DNA of 36,607 nt from Streptomyces jumonjinensis (GCF_009600885.1 NZ_VCLA01000054.1:1-36607); one strand, 5' to 3'; positions 1 through 9,150 are shown, numbered from the stretch's first letter. Translations and numbers: made by a program. Notes: generated by a model from the sequence alone, not told the origin.

Positions 1-74
1 ATCAGGGGTCCCTTCTGAGCGGGTGCCCACCTGATTCATGACACTCCCAGGTGACGACTCGCCGCCGGTCCGGG

Positions 75-1418
75 TCATGCGTGGACGGCCCGCTGGCCGC
101 GCATGCGGGTGGGCGGGGCCATGAGCAGGGTGCCGATCAGGGGGCGGTCGGTGACCGGGCCCGCGTGCTCCAGGTGCCAGCGGCTGAGGATGGCGGCCAC
201 GGCGATCGTGGCCTCGGTGACGCCGAAGACGTCGCCGATGCATTTGCGGCGGCCGACTCCGAAGCCGAAGAACGCCTGGCGCTGTACGGGTGTGACCTGC
301 TCGGGGCTCCAGCGGTCGGGGACGAAGGCTTCCGGGTCCGGGAAGAGTTCCGGGTCGCGGTGGAGCGCGTAGGGGCTGTAGAACACGTCGGAGCCGGCGG
401 GGATGTGGCCTTCGATCCAGCGGACGTCGGCGGTGGTGGATCTGCTGACGATCCATCCGGCCGGGTACAGGCGCACGGTCTCGGTGATGACCTGCTGGGT
501 GTAGGGCAGGTCGGGGAGGTCGCTGTGGCCGGGCGGGCGTCCACCGAGTGTCCCGGTGATCTCCGCCAGTAGCTTCCGGCGGATGTGGGGGTGGCTGTCG
601 AGCAGGCGCAGGAGCCATACGAGGGTGGCGGCGGTGGTCTCCACCCCGCCCATGAGGATGGTGACGACCTGGTCGTAGATCGCCTGCTGGGGGTCGTCCT
701 CCTCCTCGCAGGCGGTGATCACCATGGAGAGCAGGTCCCCGTGGTCGGTGGTCGTCGCGCGGTAGTGGGTGACGACCTGGTCGAGGACGCGGCGGGTGAG
801 CCGCATCTGGTGGTCGAACCGCCGGTTGACCGGCAGCGGGATACGGGGGAAGAGGCTGCCGGGGATCACCATGCGCCAGTACAGGCCCCGCAGGATCTCC
901 GGGAGGGCACGGGCGATCTGCGCTGCCGCGGGTCTGGCCTCCACGGCCGAGATCAGGGTCCGGGAGGTGACCTTGGCGGTGATCCGGTGCATCTCCTCGT
1001 TGAGGCTGATGACCTGTCCGGGTTGCCAGGAGCCGGTGACCTCCGCGACGCACTCCTGCATGATCCCGGTGTACCGGGAGAGCTGGGCGGGGTGGAACGC
1101 GGGCTGCATCAGGGGGCGCTGGCGGGCGTGGTCGGCGGCCGGGCAGGTGGCGAGGCCGTTGCCGAGGAAGAGGCGGGACTTCTCGATGAGGGGTCCGCCC
1201 TTGTCGAAGAGCTTCTGGTCGGCGAGGTGGAGCCGGCGCACCAGGTCCGGCCGTGTCACCACATACGCGGTGCGGTTCCCCAGCCGGATGCGGACGACGG
1301 GGCCGTGGTCGCGCAGGTGGTGGAAGAAGGCCAGCGGATCGGGTGCGAGCCGGGGTACGTGTCCCAGGAGCGGCCAGGCGCCGGGGACGGTGGGGGACGG
1401 GGATACGGACGTTTCCAT
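75..1418 (-). CDS. Cytochrome P450, terpene-locus oxidase 1
   Basis: This encodes a 447-residue soluble bacterial cytochrome P450, expected to hydroxylate or further oxidise a substrate using electrons from a ferredoxin. All family landmarks are visible: the I-helix oxygen-activation motif GGVETT (about 257-262), the K-helix ExxR pair ETVR (E313), the PDRW segment, and the heme loop FGFGVGRRKCIG with ligand C393. Length is normal. The start is an ATG at 1418. It is the third gene of a minus-strand set behind a sesquiterpene cyclase and a second P450, 66 bp downstream of the latter, so the probable substrate is the cyclase product or its oxidised form. Overall it resembles P450s of terpene loci such as CYP183 (PtlI) and CYP170; that placement is inference. 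No ferredoxin gene lies nearby, so redox partners must come from elsewhere. Confidence 0.93.
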   Translation of the reverse strand: METSVSPSPTVPGAWPLLGHVPRLAPDPLAFFHHLRDHGPVVRIRLGNRTAYVVTRPDLVRRLHLADQKLFDKGGPLIEKSRLFLGNGLATCPAADHARQRPLMQPAFHPAQLSRYTGIMQECVAEVTGSWQPGQVISLNEEMHRITAKVTSRTLISAVEARPAAAQIARALPEILRGLYWRMVIPGSLFPRIPLPVNRRFDHQMRLTRRVLDQVVTHYRATTTDHGDLLSMVITACEEEDDPQQAIYDQVVTILMGGVETTAATLVWLLRLLDSHPHIRRKLLAEITGTLGGRPPGHSDLPDLPYTQQVITETVRLYPAGWIVSRSTTADVRWIEGHIPAGSDVFYSPYALHRDPELFPDPEAFVPDRWSPEQVTPVQRQAFFGFGVGRRKCIGDVFGVTEATIAVAAILSRWHLEHAGPVTDRPLIGTLLMAPPTRMRGQRAVHA

Positions 1419-1484
1419 GCTGTCCTCGCGGAATGGTCGGACGGTACGCGAGCGTGACCACTGAGGCCGGCCTGCGGTACGTGT

Positions 1485-2858
1485 TCAGGCTGCACCGGGT
1501 CCGGTGGTTCGCGCGCGGGGGGTGATCGTCAGGTGGTGGGGGCGGACGGTGGTGCTGGCGACGGGTTTCACCGGGCGGCTGCGGTGGGGGTGCAGGTCCC
1601 AGCGGGCGGTGATCTCGGCGACGGTGAGGAGCATCGCCGTCCAGGAGAAGTTCTCGCCGAGGCACTGACGGCTGCCGAGGCCGAAGGGGAGATAGGACGA
1701 GCGGGGGACGGCGGGGGCGTCCGGGAGCCAGCGGTCGGGGTCGAAGCGCTGGGGGTCCGGGAAGACGGCCGGGTCGTGGTGGACGATGTACTGGCTGTAG
1801 GCGACGTTGGCGTGCGCGGGAATCAGGTAGCCGCCGAGGCCGACCGGTGCGGTGGTCCAGCGGGTGAAGAGATAGCCCGGCCCGTGGTGGCGCATCACCT
1901 CCGTCAGCACACAGCGGGTGTATTCCAGGGAGGCCAGCTCGACCGAGGAGGCCGGCCGGCCGCCGCACACCGTGTCCACCTCGCTCCGCACCCGCCGCTG
2001 GATGTCCGGGTTCCGGCTGATCTCGTGCAGCGCCCATGCGAGGGCGGTTCCCGGTGCTTCGCCGGTGGTGCCCAGCATGGTGACGGCCTCGTCCGCGATC
2101 TGGGCGTCGGTCATCCCCTCACCTGTGTCGGGGTCCCGGGCCGCCAGCATGGCCCGGAAGACCCCGCCCGCGGCCCCGGGGTTCTCCCGTCCTTCGCGGA
2201 TGAGGGAGCCGATGATCTGCCGCAGCCGGGCCAGGGCCCGGTCGAACTCCCGGTTGGCGGTGACCATGACCCGGTTCGCCCAGGACGGTGCGACCGTCTT
2301 GCGCATGACCCCTTTCATCAGGGTCCGCAGCAGCCGGTAGAACTCCTCTTCCCTCGGCGCGGGGAGCGTGGGGCCGAAGAGGGTGGTCAGAAACGCGGCC
2401 ACCATGACCCGGTCCATCTCGGCGGCGGCCTCGAACGGAACGCCCTCCCGCCAGCCGGAGACCCGCCCCCGGACGGCATCCCGCATCACGTCGGTATGAG
2501 CCGCGATGTACGACCGGTTGAACAACGGCTGGAGAATGCGCCGTTGGCGCCGGTGCCCCTCACCGTTGATCGTGCCGACTCCGCTCCCGAAGATCAGCGC
2601 GAGATTGTCGCCCATGCGGCCTCCGGTCTCGAAGTAACGGGATTCGGAGGTGAGCACTCGGCGCGTCAGTTCGGGATCGGTGACCACATAGATGGGCAGC
2701 GTGCCGATGTTGATACGGACGACGCCTCCGTAGGCACGGAGGGAGTCCAGGAATTCCAGGGTGTGACGCCACAGATGATAGGCGTGCCCCAGGGCCGGGA
2801 GATTTCCCCGGGCCACGGGAATCAGGCGCGGAGATTCCTGAGCGGTGGGCGACGTCAT
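1485..2858 (-). CDS. Cytochrome P450, terpene-locus oxidase 2, altered I helix
   Basis: This encodes a 457-residue cytochrome P450. The ExxR pair is EVMR (E320), and the heme loop reads PFGLGSRQCLG with C399 as the iron ligand. The I-helix motif is unusual: where P450s normally have (A/G)Gx(D/E)TT, this protein reads TTGEAPG (about 264-270). The acidic residue (E267) is kept, but the following threonine pair is replaced by Ala-Pro. Its start codon overlaps the stop of the terpene cyclase gene in an ATGA junction (2855-2858), so the two are almost certainly translationally coupled and act on the same pathway. The missing threonine suggests an altered proton relay, as seen in some P450s that do non-hydroxylation chemistry. 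Substrate unknown; an oxidised sesquiterpene is the natural guess. Confidence 0.93.
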   Translation of the reverse strand: MTSPTAQESPRLIPVARGNLPALGHAYHLWRHTLEFLDSLRAYGGVVRINIGTLPIYVVTDPELTRRVLTSESRYFETGGRMGDNLALIFGSGVGTINGEGHRRQRRILQPLFNRSYIAAHTDVMRDAVRGRVSGWREGVPFEAAAEMDRVMVAAFLTTLFGPTLPAPREEEFYRLLRTLMKGVMRKTVAPSWANRVMVTANREFDRALARLRQIIGSLIREGRENPGAAGGVFRAMLAARDPDTGEGMTDAQIADEAVTMLGTTGEAPGTALAWALHEISRNPDIQRRVRSEVDTVCGGRPASSVELASLEYTRCVLTEVMRHHGPGYLFTRWTTAPVGLGGYLIPAHANVAYSQYIVHHDPAVFPDPQRFDPDRWLPDAPAVPRSSYLPFGLGSRQCLGENFSWTAMLLTVAEITARWDLHPHRSRPVKPVASTTVRPHHLTITPRARTTGPGAA

Positions 2859-3835
2859 GATGCGGCCTCCTGCTCACGGGGGATGTTCTCGGTCGCGTAG
2901 CGGCCGGACTGTTCGGCCCAGTCGTAGTCGCCCCGCATGGCCGATCTCAGGGAGTCGGCGAAACGGCGGACCGATACACGCTGCGCCTCGGTAAGGCGGT
3001 AGCTGTCGCACAGGCCGGGCAGTCCGGCTTCGAGCACCAGGAACCGCTCCGTGCGGGAGCGGATCATCCGGCGCATCTCCTCGACGGCCTCGGCACGCGT
3101 GCACCGTCGCCGCCGTTCCAGGATGAGCAGCAGATTGTGGATCTCCCCGCGGGCCTCCTCCTTCTCCACGGAGCAGAGGTCGTTGTGGATGGTGTCCACC
3201 TCGGCCGCGATGTGCCGCATAGCGGTCAGCCGGCCGTCCGCGTACACGTACTCGGGAACCTCGAAGCGGCCGATCCGTTCCGCCAGATCCACCGTCGGAT
3301 AGACGCCGATGGTCTCCCGGCGCAGCAGCAGATGCTCCTCGACCGTGGGCATGAGACCGCGCTGCCGGTGACGCGCCTCGATGACATACCCGGAGAGATA
3401 GGTGCGCCAGTGCTCCGCGGCGCGATGACGCCACTGCGGGAACATACCGTCGCAGCTCCGCCGCCACAGGTCGGAGAACGCCCGGGCCACGGGTGCATCG
3501 GAGGGTGCCGCCGGGCGCCCGAGGACCCGGGCGACACTCTCCACGAGTGCCCGCGCCCGGGCGGGGTCCTCACCCGCCGGGCCGTCGAACATGTCGTCGA
3601 ACAGAAAGAACCAGCTCATCAGGTCAACCCCGAGATCGAGGTCGTCGCCGACCGCGTCGGGATAGAAGCGTGCCGCCAGCTCCGCGTAGCGGGCACCCGT
3701 ATGCCTTCTGGCGGCCTCCTCGGTGCCAAGGAGGCCGTGCGACCGCGGCCAGTGAAGGTGCCGATCCCTTGCGCGGTCGACATCACGACTGATCCGGCAC
3801 GGAAACGGAATATGAAGATCGATACCTCTGGGCAC
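2855..3835 (-). CDS. Sesquiterpene cyclase (class I terpene synthase, pentalenene-synthase-like)
   Basis: This is a class I terpene synthase of 326 residues that should ionise and cyclise farnesyl diphosphate with Mg2+. The aspartate-rich motif DDMFD lies at 80-84 and the NSE-type metal motif NDLCSVEKE at 218-226. A C-terminal RY pair (SGRY) that would contact diphosphate is present. The N-terminus IDLHIPFP and the block LAARFYPDAVGDDLDLGVDL closely match pentalenene synthase in style, and the length fits (family about 330-340). The frame stays open to 4156, but I choose the GTG at 3835: GAGGAAG lies just upstream and homology begins there. It is first in a minus-strand set with two P450 genes. 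The exact terpene cannot be told from sequence; pentalenene is possible but the aspartate motif and many positions differ. Confidence 0.9.
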   Translation of the reverse strand: MPRGIDLHIPFPCRISRDVDRARDRHLHWPRSHGLLGTEEAARRHTGARYAELAARFYPDAVGDDLDLGVDLMSWFFLFDDMFDGPAGEDPARARALVESVARVLGRPAAPSDAPVARAFSDLWRRSCDGMFPQWRHRAAEHWRTYLSGYVIEARHRQRGLMPTVEEHLLLRRETIGVYPTVDLAERIGRFEVPEYVYADGRLTAMRHIAAEVDTIHNDLCSVEKEEARGEIHNLLLILERRRRCTRAEAVEEMRRMIRSRTERFLVLEAGLPGLCDSYRLTEAQRVSVRRFADSLRSAMRGDYDWAEQSGRYATENIPREQEAAS

Positions 3836-4291
3836 GGCTTCTTCCTCGCAGAGTGGTCGGGGCCGATCAGCTCCGGATGCTCCCCACGGACCCCCGTGCG
3901 CCGAACAGCGACCCCGCTCGTCCCGACGCCTTGCCCGCCGGTGACACCGGGTCCGTGAACGGCACGTCCGGGCGACGGAGTCCGGCGCCCGCAGCGGAAA
4001 CCGGCTCCGTGCCGATGGAGCCCGAGGATCAAGGGAGAGGATTTCCCTCCGGGTGCTCGACGTCAGGACCACTCCCCGTGCCGGCGATATGCGCGCCACG
4101 GAATCAAGAGGTCCCTGAATCACCAGGACACAGATATTCGAATAGACATGCTCCATGCGTACGGATTGGTGAAGGGATTCTTCATGTAATGCGGCGCTTG
4201 CCGATTACGGGATACGGCTTGTCCAGGATGCACCGGACGCCGACCGCGGTACATGCTTGCCCGTCCTGATAAGTTGCGCGAGAGTCCTTCC
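3836..4291. promoter_or_regulatory. Divergent control region between terpene cyclase and AraC-type regulator
   Basis: This 456-bp gene-free stretch separates the divergent terpene cyclase and AraC-family genes and must hold both promoters. Most of it is ordinary GC-rich leader on the cyclase side. An AT-richer part (about 4100-4205) contains a direct repeat of GAATCA at 4101-4106 and 4117-4122 (16-bp period) and a perfect 10-bp palindrome TATTCGAATA at 4135-4144. Direct hexamers at such spacing are typical of AraC-family half-sites, so this is the best place for the regulator to act. No clear -35/-10 pair was identified, and the assignment is inference. Confidence 0.4.
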
Positions 4292-5329
4292 ATGGGTGCA
4301 CCGCCGTATCTGGGATCGATCAGTCCTGACCCGCTCACCCACACCCTCAACGTCACCGGTGCGCGCTGCGTACTCGCTCGCGGTCTCACCGCCGGCGGGG
4401 ACTGGGCCCTGCGGTTTCCGGCCCCCGGCAGGCTCAAGGTCCACGCCGTATCGCGCGGCGTCACCTGGCTGACCGTCGACGGCGATGAGCAACCCGTGTT
4501 GCTGAAGTCGGGGGATGTGGTCGCCTTCAGCGGAGGTCTGCCCTACGTCCTGGCCGCCGATCCGTCCGTGTCCCCGCAGGACGCACTGGCCCTGCTCGGG
4601 ACCTCCCCCCACCTCTTCGCCCACGCCGGGGACAAGGACGTCACCGACGTCGTGTCCATCGGAGCCCACTTCGAACTGAACACCGCAGGCGAGGACTTGC
4701 TGCTCCGGGCGCTGCCACCGGTGATTCACCTGCCCCGGGACGGCGCGGAGGCATCGGCGCTGTGCTGGCTCCTCGAACAGGTGCTGCGCGAGATGAGCTC
4801 CGACCGCCCCGGTGGGAACAACGTGACCGAGCACCTCTCCCAGCTGGTCTTCGCCCACGTCCTGCGCGCCTATCTCGCCCGGAGCGAGTCCTATCCCGCC
4901 GGCTGGCTCCGGGCTCTCGCCGACGAACGCATCGCACCGGCCCTGCACCTGATGCACACCGATCCGGCCCGGCCCTGGCAGCTCGCCGAGCTCGCCCGTG
5001 CTGCGGCCATGTCCCGCAGCGCCTTCGCCGGAGCCTTCACCTCCGTCGCCGGCGTACCACCGCTCGCCTACCTCCACCAATGGCGTATGCGCCTGGCCGA
5101 ACAAGCCCTGCTCCAGGAAGACACACCGGTCTCGGAGCTGGCACTCTCCCTCGGCTACGCCTCCGAGAGCACCTTCAGCCACGCCTTCAAACGGGAGACC
5201 GGAGTCGCCCCCAAACGCTTCCGGGACGCCGCCCGCGTGCCACGGGACCGCGACGAAGTCGAACGAGCGGTAGCCGCCGCCTTCAGAAGGGTGTACCAAC
5301 CCGGCGGGGAACACTCGTCCAACCGGTGA
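4292..5329 (+). CDS. AraC-family transcriptional regulator with N-terminal cupin domain
   Basis: This protein of 345 residues has an N-terminal cupin-type sensing domain (roughly residues 1-190, beginning DPLTHTLNVTGARCVL) and a C-terminal AraC double helix-turn-helix (roughly 215-320). The second DNA-binding helix region contains LGYASESTFSHAFKRETG, a near-canonical AraC signature. It is divergent from the sesquiterpene cyclase gene, the common arrangement for a local regulator, so it probably controls that locus and itself. An in-frame ATG at 4253 would add 13 residues but has no recognisable ribosome site; the ATG at 4292 has GAGAG about 8 bases upstream and sits nearer the conserved domain. 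The effector is unknown. Confidence 0.9.
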   Translation: MGAPPYLGSISPDPLTHTLNVTGARCVLARGLTAGGDWALRFPAPGRLKVHAVSRGVTWLTVDGDEQPVLLKSGDVVAFSGGLPYVLAADPSVSPQDALALLGTSPHLFAHAGDKDVTDVVSIGAHFELNTAGEDLLLRALPPVIHLPRDGAEASALCWLLEQVLREMSSDRPGGNNVTEHLSQLVFAHVLRAYLARSESYPAGWLRALADERIAPALHLMHTDPARPWQLAELARAAAMSRSAFAGAFTSVAGVPPLAYLHQWRMRLAEQALLQEDTPVSELALSLGYASESTFSHAFKRETGVAPKRFRDAARVPRDRDEVERAVAAAFRRVYQPGGEHSSNR

Positions 5330-5484
5330 AACACCCATCGGCCGCCGCAGGACCATACGGCATGGCAGAGGTGAGGGCTCCTCCCGAGACCTGAGGCCGG
5401 TACGCGTCTTCACCCCTGCTGCTCCTGTCCGGCCGAACCATGGCAGGGGACACCTGCGCCGTCGCGTTCTCGCCGAAAGTGGGA

Positions 5485-6933
5485 CTACCGCCGCCGGATC
5501 GTGATGGTCTGCGGCAGCGTGTAGTCCAGCAGCCCTTCCTGGCCGCCTTCGGTTCCCAGACCGGACTGCTTGTGCCCGCCGAAGGTGACATGCGGGGAAA
5601 GGTGCTGGACCTCATTGATCCACACCGTGCCGGCCCGCAGCCGCCGCCCGACCGACGCGGCTGCCTCGGCGTCCGCCGACCAGACCGACGCGCCCAGACC
5701 GTACTCGCCGGCGTTGGCCCGCGCGACAGCGTCCTCGACGTCGTCGAACCTCAGCAGCGGCAGCACGGGGCCGAACTGCTCCTCCCGTACGATGCGCGCG
5801 TCGTCCGGCGGGTTGTCGACGAGCGTCAGTGGTACGAGATAGCCGGGCCCGTCCGCCGGGAATCCGCCGAGGAGGAGATCGTGGCCGGCCTGCCGGGAGT
5901 CGCGCAGCAGGTCCACCACGCGATCGTACTGACGGCGGTTCTGGACCGGGCCGAGCCGGACGCCCGGCTCGGTGCCGTCGCCGACGGTGACGGAGGCGGC
6001 GTAGGCGGCGAGGGCCCGCTTCAGCGGCTCGTGGACGTCCCGGTGGATGTAGAGGCGCTTGATGGCCAGGCACACCTGGCCCGAGTTGGCGAACGCGCCC
6101 CAGAACAACTTCGCGGCGACATCGTCCACATCGACGTCCGGGAACACGATCGCCGGATCGTTGCCGCCCAGCTCCAGCGTCACCCGCTTCAGACGCGGCG
6201 CCGCGCCGGCCATGACCCGGCGGCCGGTCGGCGTCGAGCCGGTGTAGCTGATCATGTCGATGCCGGGGTGGGAGGTGAGGCGCGGTCCGAGGCCGTCCTC
6301 GCCCGAGACGACGTTCAGTACGCCGGGCGGCAGCACACCGCGCAGGAGCTCGCCCACCTTGAGGGAGGTCAGCGGAGTGAACGGGGACGGCTTCCAGACC
6401 ACGGTGCACCCGGCCAGCAGCGCCGGGCCGATCTTGAACGCCGCGTTCCCGATCGGGTAGTTCCACGGCACGATCGCGCCGACGACACCCACCGGCACAT
6501 GCCGGGTGATCGAGAGCCGGTCGGGGCTGTCCTCGTTCACGGTCTCCGGCAGCGTCAGGGCGGCGGTCTCACGCAGCCACCAGCAGAAGCCCCTGATCTC
6601 GCCCGCGGCGTCGGCCAGGGGCTTGCCCTGCTCGGCCGTCAACAGCCGGGCCAGCGGACCGACACGGGTTTCGACGGCGTCGGCGACCGCCGACAGGAGT
6701 TTGCGGCGCATGTCGAACGGGGTCGCCGACCAAGCGGGGAGGGCGTTGCGGGCGGCCGAGACGGCCTGGTCGAGCTGCTCGTCGGAGCAGGACGGGGCGT
6801 GGGCGACGACGGATTCGTCGATCGGGTTGACGACCGGGCAGGTCGCCGGCGCGGCCACGGCCGCGCCGCCGATGGTGAGGGTGAGGGTGAAGCCGGTGGA
6901 TTCCGTTTCGGGGATCGCGTTCATGACGTGCAC
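5485..6933 (-). CDS. NAD(P)-dependent aldehyde dehydrogenase
   Basis: This is a classical aldehyde dehydrogenase of 482 residues that oxidises an aldehyde to a carboxylate with NAD(P)+. Visible landmarks: the cofactor-binding segment PWNYP and [11 protein letters not shown]; the SYTGST turn; the general base E254 in ELGGND; the catalytic nucleophile C288 in [10 protein letters not shown]; and EQFGPVLP near the C-terminus. The start is set at the GTG at 6933 because GGAAGGGG lies five bases upstream; an ATG three codons later has no suitably spaced site. It is divergent from an XRE/MmyB-like regulator 102 bp away, probably its controller. The substrate is not evident. It is not the same subfamily as the broken ALDH7-type gene at 12312. 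Confidence 0.92.
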   Translation of the reverse strand: MHVMNAIPETESTGFTLTLTIGGAAVAAPATCPVVNPIDESVVAHAPSCSDEQLDQAVSAARNALPAWSATPFDMRRKLLSAVADAVETRVGPLARLLTAEQGKPLADAAGEIRGFCWWLRETAALTLPETVNEDSPDRLSITRHVPVGVVGAIVPWNYPIGNAAFKIGPALLAGCTVVWKPSPFTPLTSLKVGELLRGVLPPGVLNVVSGEDGLGPRLTSHPGIDMISYTGSTPTGRRVMAGAAPRLKRVTLELGGNDPAIVFPDVDVDDVAAKLFWGAFANSGQVCLAIKRLYIHRDVHEPLKRALAAYAASVTVGDGTEPGVRLGPVQNRRQYDRVVDLLRDSRQAGHDLLLGGFPADGPGYLVPLTLVDNPPDDARIVREEQFGPVLPLLRFDDVEDAVARANAGEYGLGASVWSADAEAAASVGRRLRAGTVWINEVQHLSPHVTFGGHKQSGLGTEGGQEGLLDYTLPQTITIRRR

Positions 6934-6956
6934 TGTCGCCCCTTCCGGACAAGGGA

Positions 6957-6973
6957 GGAAGGCCGGTCCTTCC
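6957..6973. promoter_or_regulatory. Candidate operator between ALDH and XRE-type regulator
   Basis: An inverted repeat GGAAGG-N5-CCTTCC lies midway between the divergent aldehyde dehydrogenase and MmyB-like regulator genes. Symmetry, position and the short 102-bp divergent gap make it the leading operator candidate for the adjacent regulator. It has not been compared with other promoters, and runs of G/C purine-pyrimidine symmetry are common in this genome, so confidence is modest. Confidence 0.4.
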
Positions 6974-7035
6974 CAGGTGTGCGGCACCCAGGAAGACAGC
7001 CCCCGACCAGGCCCGGGGCGACGTACTCTGACCGG

Positions 7036-7902
7036 ATGAGCGGTAACCATCTGGGAGAGTTCCTGCGCGCCCGCCGTTCCCTGCTCCATCCCCACGACGT
7101 CGGGCTGACCGCCACCGGTGCGCGGCGGGTCGCCGGACTGCGCCGCGAAGAGGTGGCCGTCCTGGCCGACGTCAGCGCCGACTACTACGCACGACTGGAG
7201 CAGGGCCGGGAGAGACACCCGTCGGGCCAGGTGATCGATGCCATCGCCCGCGCGCTGCGGCTGGAGGACGACGCCCACCGGCACGCCTACCGCCTGGCCG
7301 GCCTGACCCCGAAGACCGAGCCGCGCCCCGGTCCCCCTGATCAGGGCCGCGTCGACCCCGGCCTGATGCGGCTGATGGACGCCCTCCCCACCGCCGTCGC
7401 CTACATCGTCAACCGGCGGCTGGACATCCTCGCCTCCAACGCCCTCGCCGACGCGCTGCTGGCACCGCTGGCCGACCGGCACAGCATGGTCCGTACCCTG
7501 TTCCGCGACTCGGCCGCCCGGGAGCTGTTCGCCGACTGGCATGCGGTCGCCCGTGACACGGTCGAGGCGCTGCGGCTCGCCGCCGGGCACGACCGGCACG
7601 ATCCCGAGATCAACACCCTGGTTGTCGAACTCCTCGCCGAGAGCGAGGAGTTCGCGACTCTCTGGCGCGACCACCGGGTCAGTGGACTGGGACGCAAGAC
7701 CAAGGTGTTCAACCACCCGGACGTGGGGCGGATCACCCTCGCCTACCAGGCTTTCGAGGTCCAGGGAACACCAGGGCAGTATCTGCTGGCCGGAACCGCG
7801 GAGCCAGGGAGCGCAGACGCCGACTCTCTCGCGCTGCTCGGATCACTCCACACCGGCGGTCGGCAACGGCAGCGCCCGACCACGCGACCCACTACGACCT
7901 AG
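7036..7902 (+). CDS. XRE-family regulator with MmyB-like ligand-binding domain
   Basis: This transcriptional regulator of 288 residues has an N-terminal XRE helix-turn-helix (about residues 5-85) reading [27 protein letters not shown] and [10 protein letters not shown], the hallmark of the MmyB-type subgroup. The C-terminal two thirds (from about 105) is the PAS-like MmyB ligand-binding domain, with [20 protein letters not shown] and a later [10 protein letters not shown] block. In Streptomyces such genes very often sit divergently beside a dehydrogenase or reductase gene and control it, as here with the aldehyde dehydrogenase. I start at the ATG at 7036, where the family N-terminus begins. 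The last 25 residues are Arg/Thr-rich and poorly conserved. Confidence 0.92.
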   Translation: MSGNHLGEFLRARRSLLHPHDVGLTATGARRVAGLRREEVAVLADVSADYYARLEQGRERHPSGQVIDAIARALRLEDDAHRHAYRLAGLTPKTEPRPGPPDQGRVDPGLMRLMDALPTAVAYIVNRRLDILASNALADALLAPLADRHSMVRTLFRDSAARELFADWHAVARDTVEALRLAAGHDRHDPEINTLVVELLAESEEFATLWRDHRVSGLGRKTKVFNHPDVGRITLAYQAFEVQGTPGQYLLAGTAEPGSADADSLALLGSLHTGGRQRQRPTTRPTTT

Positions 7903-7914
7903 ACGGACGGTGAC

Positions 7915-7950
7915 CGGCCGCTTCGGGGCTCCTCGGCCCACAAGCGGCCG
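7915..7950 (+). terminator. Hairpin after XRE-type regulator gene
   Basis: A perfect 9-bp inverted repeat, CGGCCGCTT and AAGCGGCCG, with an 18-base loop begins 12 bases after the regulator stop codon. Position and stem strength fit a transcription terminator; like many in Streptomyces it has no U tract. Confidence 0.55.
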
Positions 7951-8015
7951 ACCACGTGCTGTGCTGGGGAATGCGCCATGTCCTCGACCTCCCGATAGTG
8001 CTTGGCGAGCAGGCA

Positions 8016-9150
8016 TCAGGATGGTCGGCATTCCCGATTTGGCCGTGCCGGAGGATTCGGATAGTGCGCGCTGCATGGTCGGGCCGTCCCACAGCAGGAC
8101 GACGGCCCGACCGCCCCGCTATCGCGCCGCGTCAGGGTCCCGGTCCGGTCCGGTCCGTGCATCACGCCGGCCACATGGCGCACGGGATGGCTGACGGGAA
8201 AGAGTGTGACCCGGACCCGGTAGTCCATGAGGATCTCCTTGCGGGCCTGGGCATCAGGTGCTTTGCGCCGGCGGTCGGCGACGGTTTCGCCGGTGGGCCG
8301 CCGGATCATCCCGGGGGCGCGCTGCGGTTCTCGCTCCAGTGACGCCAGCTCGCTGCTGAGGGTCCCGTACCGCTCGCGGAACCACACCGCGTCGTCCGCG
8401 GCGTCGTAGAGGCCGGCCTCACGGTCGGCGCGCAGACGCTCGCGCATGGCCCGTACTTCGGCGATGCGTTCCGGGATGCCGTTGCCGGGGTCGAAGACGG
8501 TCTCGTAGATCAGGCCGTCGCCGAACTCCCGGAGGAACCATTCCTCTCCGTAGGCGTCGAGCTTCTCGGCCCAGATCAGGGGTGCGGGTCGGCAGTGCTG
8601 TGCGCTCAGCCATCCCTTGTTCCGGGCGGTGCAGACATAGCGGGGCGGCACATCGGCGGAGGTCTGGGGGTAGAGGCGGTTGCCGCACTGTCCGCAAAGG
8701 GCCACCGGCGTGACGCACTCGGGGTCGGCGAGCACCCGGCGGGCGACTTCGCGTATGACGGCCGAGGCGTGGGGGTGGAGGGCGATGTGGTCGATCTTGC
8801 CGCCCATGACGACGCGTACGTACTGGAAGCCGTACGAGGGCTTTCCCTTGGGACGGCCGACGGCCCTGGTCCTCACCATGGTGTCCCGGTTGCGGCGCTG
8901 GATGGCCCGCAGCTCCGCGGCGGCCACCAGGCCGTCGTACGGACCGCGTTCGTCCAGGAGCCATGGCCCGAGCTTCGGGCGGGTCATCGGATCCGCGGCA
9001 CCCGAGACCTCCCATTCGTCGGCCCAGCCGATGATGTGCCCGCCGATCGAGGCGGCTGCGGCGAGCGCATCGGCGCGCTGCCGCTCCGGTGAGGTCGTGG
9101 CCGACTACATCCGGGACAGCCGGCGGACGCCGAGCAGGCACTTCCCGCAG
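8016..9150 (-). pseudogene. Serine recombinase (integrase-type) relic, nonsense and internal deletions
   Basis: Remains of a large serine recombinase. Read on the minus strand, the frame gives LLGVRRLSRM, then a TAG (9105-9107), then SATTSPERQRADAL. The spacing from RLSR to SPERQR is exactly that of intact family members, so the TAG replaces a normal codon. The text continues through GWADEWEVSG (catalytic-domain core). It then jumps directly from DGLVAAA to ELRAIQRRNRD, skipping the stretch that should carry the DRLGR-type catalytic arginines. A second jump joins RVLADPECVTPVA to the C-terminal zinc ribbon LCGQCGNRLYP...YVC. The rest is the coiled-coil-like C-terminus, recognisable to about 8180; the frame stays open to 8016. 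The product cannot be an active recombinase. It marks an old integrated element. Extents at both ends are approximate. Confidence 0.85.
8077..8112. terminator. Strong hairpin at 3' end of recombinase relic
   Basis: A perfect 12-bp inverted repeat (GGTCGGGCCGTC and GACGGCCCGACC) with a 12-base loop. It lies in the poorly conserved tail of the recombinase relic. It may be a terminator, or the end structure of a former element; no direct repeats flanking it were recognised. Confidence 0.5.

Noticed and set aside
3836..4156. N-terminal extension of the terpene cyclase up to an upstream ATG at 4156
   Set aside because: The extension is Arg/Ser-rich with no family similarity, and the GTG at 3835 has a well-placed ribosome site exactly where cyclase homology begins.
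5440..7035. Open plus-strand frame upstream of and fused to the XRE regulator
   Set aside because: It is antisense to the aldehyde dehydrogenase and has shadow-frame composition; the regulator's conserved N-terminus starts at the ATG at 7036.
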